Source: Blastomussa wellsi
Taxonomy: Eukaryota; Cnidaria; Anthozoa; Scleractinia; Plerogyridae
Length of the DNA: 64,000 bases
NCBI GenBank assembly: GCA_947652115.1
Contig: OX393570.1
Span: 15,210,964-15,274,963, forward strand
Direction: 5' to 3'
The notes beneath the pieces were generated by a model, which was not told the origin of the DNA, ran no database searches, and saw only the letters and a list, made by a program, of their open reading frames with translations. The position numbers and the translations under genes were made by a program. Of this stretch, positions 53,894-64,000 are shown piece after piece. How positions within the stretch are numbered: position 1 is the first letter of the stretch; each line of letters begins with the position of its first letter.

Positions 53894-56800
53894 TAACATA
53901 TCTGGCGACGAGGATGGGATCATGCCAAGCTTAGGCAAAATAGAAGCCTTATTTTATTGCGAACGATGTTCCAGTGGATTCAGGGGAGCGATTAAAACGC
54001 AGAGCAACTCTGATATCTGTCATCGGTTCGAAAGCGTACAATGTCTTGTCGGACTTGTGCTCACCAGAAGCTCCTTCCGAGAAAACTTACGGCGATCTTG
54101 AAGCCATTCTCAAAGGCCATTTCGCTCCGAAGAGACTTCTTATCGCCGAACGATATCAATTTCACAATTGCATTCAACGTGAAGGAGAGAGCGTCTCCAC
54201 ATTTGCCGCCAACCTCAAACACCTCGCTTCTACCTGCAATTTCGGCACACATCTAAACGAAGCACTACGTGATCGTTTGGTCTGTGGCCTTCGCAACAAG
54301 GAGATCCAGAAAAAGTTGTTAACAGAGGAACACAACTTTGACGAAGCTCTCAAAAAGGTGCTCGGCGCCGAGGCTGCCGAGAAAGATGTCGCTACTTTCT
54401 CCACAGAAGGAAGAAGGAGCATCACAACTCGACTCCCCTTCAGATCCATTTTCTCTCTCAATCTTCAACATCAATACTGTGAACAATGGCATCGAAGTAC
54501 CCGTTGAACTGAACGGAATCCATCTCCTAATGGAATTGGACACAGGCGCGGGAGTCTCAATTATCTCCCAGGAGACTTACAATAAGCATTTCAAGGAGAC
54601 TCCACTCCAACCCTCTGATACCCGCCTGCACGCCTACACAGAACACCCAGTCCACGTCTCTGGTCAGTTCCCAGTCCAACTCAAGTATCAACATCAGAAT
54701 GTCACAGTGCCGCTCCTTGTAGTTAAAGGCTCTGGACCTTCCCTCTTTGGAAGGAATTGGCTTTCTCGTATCAAACTGGATTGGAAGAAAATATGTAGTA
54801 TCCGTGTATCAGACCCAGGCCTCCCACAAGATGTCAAGACACAGCTGCACACCACAGTCCAGTGTTACTCTAATGTCTTCAAGCCTGGCCTTGGTACTAT
54901 TAAGGGAATCACAGCTAAACTGGAGATGAAGCCTGATGCTCAACCAAAGTTCTGCAAGGCTCGCCCAGTACCTTACGCCCTCCAGGAAGCTGTAGATGCC
55001 GAGTATCACCGACTCGAATCCGAAGGTATTGTGGAAAAGGTCGAATTTAGTGAATGGGCAACCCCCATGGTTCATCTCCCAAAGGCTGATGGCACCACAC
55101 GGTCATGTGGAGACTACGCTGTTACGGTGAACCCTCAACTCAAAGTTCCTCAGTATCCAATTCCCCTGCCAGAGGATGTTTTCGTCAAACTGCGAGGAGG
55201 AAAATGATTCACCAAGCTTGATTTAAAGAATGCTTATCAGCAATTCCCATTGGATCCTGACAGTCAGCAGTTTGTAACCATCAATACACATCTTGGTCTG
55301 TATCAGTACAAAAGGCTCCCGTTTGGTATTGCATCATCCCCGGCAATCTTTCAGAGGACCATGGATATCATTCTCCAAGGTCTTGAGCATGTTGCAGCCA
55401 TTCAAGATGACATTCTAATCACCGGCAAGAACGATGAACAGCACATCCAGAATCTGAACACAGTTCTCAGTCGCTTAGATAGTTATGGCCTGCGACTCCA
55501 GCTCAACAAGTGCAAGTTCATGCAGCGGTCAGTTACCTATATGGGCTGCGTCATCTCCGCTGAAGGAATTTCCCCAACAGAGGAGAAGGTTGAAGCAATC
55601 AAGAAAGCACCACGCCCTGAAAACTCCACCCTACTAAGAGCCTTCCTTGGAATGATTAACTACCATGGAAAGTTCATCCGCAATCTGAGCTCAATTCTTC
55701 AGCCACTCAACCAGCTCCTTCAGAAAGATCAAGAGTTCTGGTGGTCCCCCCAGGGTGAAGAGGCCTTCAACAAGGCAAAAGAATCCCTCTCCTCCTCACA
55801 TGTGCTGGTGTATTACAACCCGAGCCTTCCAGTGATTCTTGAGAGTGACGCAAGCCAATATGGCATAGGTGCTGTCATGCTCCACCGTTTCCCCAACGGA
55901 GACGAGAGACCCATCGCATACGCCTCAAGATCGTTGAATTCATCCGAAAAGAATTACAGGCAAATAGAGAAGGAAGGCCTAGCCATCATTTTTGGCGTGA
56001 CCAAGTACTACATGTACCTGTTTGGGCGCAAGTTCACACTTCGAACTGATCACAAACCCTTGCTAAAGATCTTTGCACCAGACTCTGCCACACCTGTTTT
56101 GGCAGCTGCGCGCCTTCAGCGTTTGTCCCTACTCCTCTCATCATACCAGTACGAAATTGAATTCAAGCCCTCTGCTGAAGTTGCCAGTTCCGATGCCTTG
56201 TCCAGACTACCACTGCAGTACAGGAAGGATGCCAGTGTCGAAGACAAAATCTTCCAGATTTCAGCAGTGCAATTACACAAACACCCTGTCTCTGTCTTGG
56301 AAATTGCACGTCAAACTGCCCGAAATCCAGTCCTATCCAAGGCTCTCGCAATGACACAGAATGGCTGGCCTGCCCACTTCTGCACAACTCCTGAGCTCAA
56401 GCCATTCTCCTTCCGCAAGGATGAGCTCTCTGTCGAGCAAGGCTGCCTGATGTGGGGCCTGCGAACCGTCATACCTCCCTCCTTACAGGAGCAGATTTTA
56501 AGTGAGCTACACAAGGCACACCCTGGAGTTGCACGCATGAAGGCAACTGCCCACAGTCATGTATGGTGGCCTGGAATAGACACCGACATAGAGGAGAGAG
56601 CACGTGGGTGCAAGCAGTGTTTCAGAATCAGAAAGGCTCCACAAGCAGCACCACTGTTCCCTTGGTCATGGCCTACAGCTCCTTGGCAGCGCATACATGT
56701 GGACTTTGCCACCCACCAGTCCAACCACCACCTCATTATAGTTGATGCTCATTCAAAGTGGCCAGAACTAATTGGTCCCATGAAGACCACCACCGCAGAG

Positions 56801-57728
56801 GCAACAGCCAATGCTATGCGCAACGTTTTTGCAAGAAATGGCCTGCCAAGGCAAATTGTTAGTGACAATGGTCCACCATTTCAGTCTGCCGAGTATGAGG
56901 AATTCTTGAGACAAAATGGCATCCAGAAGATACTTGTCTCCCCGTATCATCCATCGTCAAACGGTCTTGCTGAGCGGTTTGTGCAAACCTTCAAGCACTC
57001 TCTAGAATCCTCAGCATCTGATCCATCCTGCACCTTGCAGCAGAGGATTCAGAACTTCCTTTTGTCGTACAGAAGTACCCAACATGCGACAACCAGGTCG
57101 TCCCCAGCTAAGCTGTTCCTACAGAGAGAACTGCAGACACGCCTCTCTATAGTCAGACCGGACCTCGCCACTCATGTCTCGCATCAGCAAGAAAAGATGA
57201 AGATGCACCATGACAAGCATGCTAAATTCAGAGAAATTGCTATTAGCGACACAGTCCTCGCACGTGACCACTTGTATGGGCAAAAGTGGCAACCTGGAAC
57301 CGTGGTACAACACCCCTCACCACACTCTTTCCGAGTTCACCTAGATGATGGGCGAGTTTGGAGGCGACATGCGGATGACATCCTGCAGAACAGCTCCCAC
57401 TGTAAGCCAGTTGAATCAGGTGTTCCGTCCTTGGAGACAGCAACTGGAACTACAGCTGATCCTGATCCTCAACCGGTTATTCCACAAGAAACCAGCTCAC
57501 ATACACCTGCAATTGACTCAGCTCAAGCGGAGACAACTCCTATCTCCACAAGTCCTATGCTGCGTCGTTCATCCCGCTCTCACAGACCTCCTCAGCGATT
57601 GATTGAGGAGATGTGAACTTGAACATTATCAATAAGCATGCTGTTTTGCTATTGACTGATTGTTTAGCTAATGAGTACTAAGTATTAAGTTCTAATGACA
57701 CTCAAGTAGAGACTTCGCTCATAAGAGA
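53894..57728 (+). pseudogene. Ty3/Gypsy internal region: gag and pol, disabled
   Basis: The gag capsid-like frame runs 53974-54507 (LKRRATLISVIGSKAYNVLS, FAANLKHLASTCNFG) without a CCHC knuckle. A different frame opens at 54338 with the protease (ELDTGAGVSII), then the RT start. The RT is cut by a TGA at 55205-55207 between GGK and FTKLDL. From 55208 to 57616 the frame is open: RT core (GIASSPAIFQRTMD, catalytic box IQDD), RNase H (ESDASQYGIGAVM, TDHKPLL), and integrase with an HHCC finger (HPGVARMK..WWPG..C..C). Its DDE residues are seen as VDFA, SDNGPPFQ and LAERF. The C-terminus is Ser/Pro/His-rich. Not functional because of the gag-pol deletion/frameshift and the stop. Confidence 0.9.
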
Positions 57729-57910
57729 TGTTCGAGATGATCGAGATGTTTATATTCATTATTCAGCCATTGGTCAGAGTAGTTCTATGAGCCCGTGTAA
57801 TGTACAGCGGTTACATGGCTTACCATGTGCTCTTATCAATACAATCTTGTAGTTGTGACCCACCATCTTGTGTATGTGTTCCTTCTATGAACTCTTCTAA
57901 CCCGAGAACA
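57729..57910 (+). repeat. 3' LTR of the Ty3/Gypsy element (182 bp)
   Basis: Begins TGTTCGAGATGATCGAGATG and ends CCCGAGAACA. Pairs with 53713-53893. A clean 5-bp target duplication is not visible. Confidence 0.85.
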
Positions 57911-60026
57911 TATAATATTTGTACACATTTATTTTTTAGTCATAGGACCTCTATGAAAACCACATTTGTGATAGAGTTTCCTGATTAAATATTGTTACCA
58001 ATTAAAAATTATATTTTTGTCTTCAAAGTGCTAAGAGAACCTAAAGACATTTTGCTGCGGCCTAGTAATTACTATTAATGGTAATTCCTTTGTGGTTTTG
58101 GCGTACGAGAGATATATTCTGGAGTCGTTTATGAGTAGTTTGTCGCAACGGAGACTGGTTCTTTTAGTCTCTATGTAGACGGGGATATCACATATTTAAT
58201 TTGGCACTATACTTTCGACTTTCAGTATAGGACGCAGCTGCGAAGTATTATCATTCCCAAGGCGTAAATACCGTAAAACATTACTGTCGAAAGCTGGATG
58301 GATTTGTATGTTCTACGTGTGTTGTTCTAAGGGTGTGTATTTCTTTGGAGAATAAAGCTGAACACTATATTACTGTTTCTATTACAGTAACTGTATTATT
58401 TGGCACTTTGGAGAATGAAGCTCGGTCGCTATATTAAAAATAATTGCAGAACGATAACAAAAACCAAAATTCGCCTGACTTCTGGGATTTGTTAACTTTT
58501 TGCTTGTAAGAACAATTAAAGAATTGCTACATAGAATTTAGCCGTTTTAATTTTTTGATTCGCAAATATGAATTCGTGAAAAAGTGATAAAAACAGTACG
58601 GGATAATGATACGCTGAACTTCGTAAGTAAGACGAATAGATGTAAAACTTTTTTTCATTCAAAAGAAATTCACCAAAGTATCATTATGCGTGAACATGGA
58701 CTTTTCTGGTCTGCCACGCACCATGCGAGAACTTACAAGTATCCGCTTCTTTGTAGTGTGCGTGTGTGGTGCATGGGGTATGATCTATTGGCTGTAGTTC
58801 AATTGGAACTTGCTGTCGCATGAATATATGCTTGAAACTAAATCAAGCCGTCACATCACATCACAAGTTTTCATTTCGATCGCGCCACAAGAAATGTTTT
58901 ATTTCACCTGTCTAAACACTGCTACAGTAACTAAAGTACCCCTCAGTGTTCTCAATTCCCCAGGCTTGTTGATGTAATAAGTCAACCTCAAACAGAACTG
59001 TATGCTCAAAACTTCTAGTTCCAAAGTTCTTAAGACAGAATCTTTCAAACTGTTTTTTTTTTAGTTTTACCGCATTTCTTCTTTGCCTTGACAATGGAAA
59101 TTGAGGAGGGGTCTTGTTATAAAAAAACAGCGATAAATAAAATCCAGGTTTATGGCCAAAAGCAGTCATTCGAATAGCCATTATGGGGGGATATTAAGGC
59201 AATAATAATATACGGTGGCATATCAGTACTAGAGAGCCATCTTCCTTCCTTCCTTCCTTTTAATAGGTTTTGCTTTTCATTTAACACACCCGGTTCTGGC
59301 AGAAATACCCAACTAATACTCCACGAATGCGCAATGGATTTGAGATGGCAGACTGATGATGAGGTGATTGATTATTGAAAAACACCACAAAGTTTCAGTA
59401 AATCTTGCTAATTTTATTTTGCCGACCATAATTTTGGCCCAGGGTGGGGGTGTCGCGGTATAGGGTGTGGTTTTTCGAGGTTCTCGTTCCTTAAGGGGGG
59501 ATTCTACCTGAATTCATACCTTAACGTAAAGGAAACAGTCTGTCAAACTGAAAACGTTACGGGAAAGGATGTCATTTTTCGGGTTTGGTCCTTAAATAGG
59601 GTATCCTCTTATTAATTTAAAAGTCGCAAGACTAAAAAACGCACAACTTCCGCTTCCAATAACCTGGCCATATGTTGGTTGTCCGGGCATTACAAATCTT
59701 TTAAAGGTTTTAAGCATTTGCCAGTCCCTCAAATTGTGCCGGTACGTGTTCCTGCCATATGTTTGTCCTGGGGAGGGGTACTCTCATATATGGGCTATAT
59801 GGGTATGTGCCATGGAGTAGGGTATGCTTTCTTTATTGTTAACAAGGGTCAGGGTTTAAGAACCTACGTGGCACACACCTATCCGAAATTTAGGGATGTT
59901 GGTTTTCTAGGCATTCCAAATCTTTCAAAGGTTTGAACCATTCGGCAGTCACTCTATTGTGTCGGTGAGTGTTCCCCAATCTCTCACAAACCTCCCTGAC
60001 TCCTTCAGTTGATTGTAGTCCTTTAA
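57911..60026. other. Intergenic; one interspersed repeat, no gene recognised
   Basis: (CTTC)n-like CTTCCTTCCTTCCTT at 59243. 59440-59935 is a repeat-like block with GGGGAGGGGTACTCTCATAT and TATGGGCTATATGGGTATGT, and two ATTCCAAATCTTT / ATTACAAATCTTT sites. No exon with domain support. Confidence 0.35.
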
Positions 60027-60318
60027 GGTAAGTCTGCTGTCAGGCCTAGTGGCCCATCAGGCCGGAGCTTATCCCCGGTTTCATAGCATGAAGCGACAGA
60101 GAGTATTTCTACTCCCCCCTGGATGGGATGCTAGTCCATCGCAGGGTTACCCCCCAGCAGTAAATTCGCCGGTACCCATTTGTACACCTGGGTGAAGAGA
60201 GGCACTGTGAGAGTAAAGTGTCTTGCCCAAGGACACAACGCAATGCCCCGGCCAGGACTCGAACCCGGACCGTCCGATCCAGAGTCCAGCGCACTAACCA
60301 TTAGGCCACTGCGCCTCC
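60027..60318 (-). mobile_element. SINE family S, full-length copy in reverse
   Basis: The inverse of the 26108 copy over its whole length: 3' end AGTCTGC..GGCCTGATGGGCC, head with GGTTCGAG and GGAGGCGCAGTGGCCTAATG. CCTTTAA occurs on both sides, a possible 7-base target duplication. Confidence 0.85.
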
Positions 60319-60740
60319 CTTTAACATTACATAAAATAATATTATGTTACAATAACGTATAAGAAAATCCATACAGTGGAAATTACAAATACATTATTTA
60401 GCAGATATTTTTATTTCTTGTGAATAACAGAACAGGGGTGGATCCAGTATATCCTGCGTAGATGGCTAGAATGCTAGATTCAGGAATTTTCTTAGGAGGG
60501 GGAGTGCACCTCTAAAGAATGAAGTAACTGACGGGTGAGGCAAACAAAGACAGTCTTGCGGAATACTAGTTAAGTTAGAAAGCCAGAGATCATCATGGGA
60601 AGGGGAGGGGGGGGAGTAGCCACCTGGCACTTCACTACACCCCTGTAGAATCTCACTGATAATTTCTTATTTTAATACAGTATAACCAGTGATTGAGAAG
60701 CACCTGACCACAACTGTCACCTGTGTAGAATGTTTAATAC
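60319..60740. other. Intergenic, no feature seen
   Basis: G-rich tract at 60598-60616; nothing else. Confidence 0.35.
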
Positions 60741-61675
60741 TTACATCATCTCCAAAACTTGCTCATCTTATATATTCGAGAAGCACTCAGGTGTACTATG
60801 ATGCCAGGACTCCAACATGGATGAACCAGAAATGATATATAAGACTTGCCTAAACTTCAACATAATGTGTGACACAAAACCTAATTCATGTTATATATCC
60901 CAGAAGTACTCAGACATACTATGATGCCAGGACTCCAACCTGGGTGAACCAGAAAGGACATATAACACTTGCCTAAACTTCATTATAATGTGCGACACAA
61001 AACCTAATTCATGTTATATATCCCAGAAGTACTCAGGCATACTATGATACCAGGACTCCAACCTGGATGAACCAGAAAGGATATATAACACTTGCCTAAA
61101 CTTCAAAATAATGTGCGACACAAAACCTAATTCATGTTATATATCCCAGAAGTACTTAGGCATACTATGATGCCAGGACTCCAACCTGGATGAACCAGAA
61201 AGGATATATAACACTTGGCTAAACTTCAAAATAATGTGTGACGCAAAACCTAAATCATGTTATATATCCCAGAAGCATTCAGGCATACTATGAGGGCATA
61301 ATTCAAACTTGAGTGAACCAGAAATGATATATAACATTTGACAAAACTTCAATATAATGTGTGACGCTAAACCTAAATCATGTTATATATCCCAGAAGTA
61401 CTAAGGCATACTATGATGCCAGGACTCCAACCTGGATGAACCAGAAAGGATATATAACACTTGCCTAAACTTCAATATAATGTGCGACGTAAAACCTAAT
61501 TCATGTTATATATCCCAGAAGTACTCAGGCATACTATGATACTAGAACTCCAGCCTGGGTGAACCAGAAAGGATATATAACGCTTGCCTAAACTTCCATA
61601 TAATGGGCGACGCAAAACCTAATTCATGTTATATATCCCAGAAGCACTCCGGGATACTGCAATGTCAGGACTCCA
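60741..61675. repeat. 123-bp satellite, ~7.5 units
   Basis: AATGTG(C/T)GAC sites at 60864, 60987, 61110, 61233, 61356, 61479 and 61602 give an exact 123-base step six times in a row. Each unit contains TGTTATATATCC and, about 65 bases later, its inverse GGATATATAACA, so every unit can form a hairpin. The outer units are the most diverged, and no indels have accumulated in the core. Confidence 0.92.
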
Positions 61676-62817
61676 ATGTAGACTCCAACTTCAGAACTGG
61701 AGTAACACCAATCATGACTTGCTGCGTAGTACCTGTGGAGGCAAATACATGACAGAACATGAATATTGTTCCATGCCCATGTACTTAAAGTTCCATGAAG
61801 GGTTACATGTATAGTGAATACAAATATAATATCTCTGGCAACCCCAAGGATGAAAACCAAAATATTTAATGAGATCAAATCAAAGGAAAAGAGAAAATAA
61901 AAATAACAAAAACAAGTTTTAAAATTTATATATTTTATGATTACCAATAAATTATGACCTCAAGTGTAATTTTTTTAAATCAGATTTAGTACATTATTAA
62001 AAAGAATTGCCAAGTCAAGTCTAAACTCAAAAAAGCAGATTCAAGAAAAATTCAATTTTAATTGAACAAATTGAGCCCACTTATGATGAAAAAAATCATT
62101 CATAGATTAATTTGCAATAATTATCAGCACAACATCAACATATTAAATTTTTTACCTTGGTTCATCCCAACTTTGTTAGTTTAGCAACGTTTGCCAACCT
62201 TGGTCTTAGATATTTGTATTTTTAAACGTACACTGTTTGTTCAGGCTCATGACTTTCATGATCGCTAATATCACGTGTGCTTGTTGCATCTTGTTCCATC
62301 TGTTCCTGTTTGACGATCTTGAGCGATCGTTTAGGCTACTAATCCTGTACATCAGTTAGATGAAGAATTGCAGAAACAACGTCGAACGACGAGGGTATTG
62401 GTTCCTCTTCCTTGTGCACTACGTACACGTAGATCGAAAAGCCCGCCATTTTGTGACCTTTTGTAGGCTAACGAGCTTGCAAACCTCGACACCGATGGGC
62501 TGCTTGATTCAAATTTTCCCACAATAACACCATAGTTTTTGGATTAAAGAGATATCTGGCCTGTTCCTTGAATCACATGTGCAGTGCTGTAGTTCGAATT
62601 CAATTAATTCTTCGAACACGGCACTCGATCGAAATAAAATCATATTCTCCTGGCTGTTGTCATCACATTTGTGAAATCCAACCTTACAATGCCAGAGCTT
62701 AATTTGTGGGAGTTCAACAGCTTGGTGTCAAAATCATAATTGCTACAATCTGTGTTTAAGGCTATTTTAGCACACTGAAACAAATATACATGTACTATGC
62801 TTTCATTCATCGATATT
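61676..62817. other. Intergenic, no feature recognised
   Basis: AT-rich, only short frames. Confidence 0.35.
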
Positions 62818-63258
62818 TAAGTTATAATTGCATGGGGCTGTGCCTATAAAACTAGATTGAATTGTCTCCAATCTAAGCAGGATAAATGCCTACGAAGAAT
62901 CTTCTTTGCACATACTAGGGAGACTGCTGATCCATACTATAAACTCTTGATATATATATAAATTCAAAACATGCTCCCTTTTACACAAAATTATGAATAG
63001 AGCTGATAGCATTTCAGATATCATCTCTGATGTCCTGACCCCAGCATCTAGCCTACTGCCTGTACATTAGGAATAATACAAGATTCACTAGTGAATTTAA
63101 TTTTTTAGAGTGCAAATATCTTGACCAATTCTGGAAAGTGTCTTTCAAGTTTGCTGGACCCAAGATATGGGAATCTGTGCCCCCTGAAATTAAGCATCTG
63201 TCATTAGTTCCTTTAAAAAAAGAATGGAAATGTCGTCTTTTGATTAATCAATGCTGAA
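62818..63258 (+). pseudogene. LINE RT C-terminal remnant
   Basis: Reads IIAWGCAYKTRLNCLQSKQD + KCLRRIFFAHTRET, then with frameshifts FAGPKIWESVPPEIKHLSLV..EWKCRLLINQC stop at about 63256. This is the standard C-terminal region of non-LTR reverse transcriptases (WG.AY...L..LQ..Q). 5'-truncated and broken. Confidence 0.75.
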
Positions 63259-64000
63259 TTCACTGCTGGCTTAATGCTGAGAAAATGATCTGGCTCCCTC
63301 TTGCTTTTAAATTTTAAGAAAAATAAATCTCACCTCACCTTATTTTACTTACCTTACTTAATTAACATTAATTGGTTCAGCTAATTTAATTGTATAATTT
63401 ATATTTATGTTGCCATTATTTATTTACTAAGCTATGATTTTGTCCATCTAGAAAGCTCTCCTCTCTTGGACACCGCACTCCTATTAAGTATCTTCATTGC
63501 CATCATTTTCAGGCATTTGAATCACATTTGGTTCAATTATATATGGTTCAAGGGTAACCATTATCTGGTTATGGTAGTTTAAAGGCTTGCTGGAAAGCAG
63601 GGACAAAATCCCTTGGGCGGAATGCGGAATGGCTGCTGAGAACTGTTTCAAAATGGCAGCAATGATGTTGAACTTTGGGCTTCTTTCACTTTAGAGGCTA
63701 AAACTTTGGTGAGTAGCTAAACTTGATGCAAACTTTTTGTTAGTGTTGACAAAACAATATGTTTTTTGGAGAAGTAGTAGTAGTAGTCGTAATCGTATAC
63801 ACGGTATCGATTCATATTTACATGCTCTTCCATCGAGCCGTGTTATAAACAACAATTCTTTTAATGCAGTTAACTAAGTTGTATACGTAGAAAAAGCGAC
63901 TTTTTAAAACATTTAACGATAAAAAAACTGCGATAAAATATTTCTTAAAAGCATATTAAGAAAGTTGTTTTAAAAAAACGACGACGTTTCGACGTTGAGC
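63259..64000. other. Intergenic to window end
   Basis: A short (TAG)n at 63774-63788 followed by TCGTAATCGTATACACGG may be another LINE tail on the - strand. No gene is seen. Confidence 0.3.

Noticed and set aside
55250..57616. A 788-codon intact host gene
   Set aside because: RT, RNase H and integrase domains between matching LTRs show it is the pol of a retrotransposon.
60741..61675. Regular array that could be taken for CRISPR
   Set aside because: The whole 123-bp unit is repeated, with no unique spacers, and the genome is animal.

Overview
This is animal genomic DNA, most likely from an anthozoan cnidarian such as a stony coral. Coding exons are short and flanked by GT..AG introns. The rest is AT-rich and crowded with foldback elements, tRNA-headed SINEs, non-LTR fragments and G/C homopolymer runs of the kind seen in coral assemblies. 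The species cannot be fixed from sequence alone.

Host genes are few. From left to right: (1) the 3' five exons of a group I p21-activated kinase, + strand, 287-3171. (2) A MACPF (perforin-fold) gene ending in two PAN/apple-like cysteine modules, - strand, about 15130-9816; introns hold MITEs, a SINE and a broken CR1-like LINE. (3) A two-exon gene with an N-terminal SAM domain, a basic middle and an acidic tail, - strand, 20468-19014. It is divergent from a + strand first exon at 20689-20856. (4) Two phase-compatible coiled-coil exons on the - strand, 23135-22175. (5) A secreted DNA/RNA non-specific endonuclease reading frame, + strand, 24551-25671, broken by an in-frame stop and a frameshift. 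(6) A tRNA-Thr(TGU) at 28680-28752 with two decayed relatives downstream. A possible terminal exon lies at 44036.

The right half is mostly mobile DNA. At 38420-42560 a DIRS-like tyrosine-recombinase element is split by a 3-kb RTE-like LINE. At 46967-48412 a PIF/Harbinger-type element with TAA flanks carries a spliced MADF gene. It abuts a 102-bp tandem repeat. A 10-bp minisatellite lies at 49386-49980. At 50711-52541 a CTAG-ended element holds a nested hAT-like element. At 53713-57910 lies a complete but disabled Ty3/Gypsy LTR element with about 181-bp LTRs. A 123-bp satellite occupies 60741-61675 and a LINE remnant 62818-63258.

No operon-like organisation exists. The nearest thing to shared control is the 220-bp gap between the divergent starts at 20468 and 20689. 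Most of the structure outside genes comes from serial, nested transposition, whose order can often be read from interrupted reading frames and target-site duplications.
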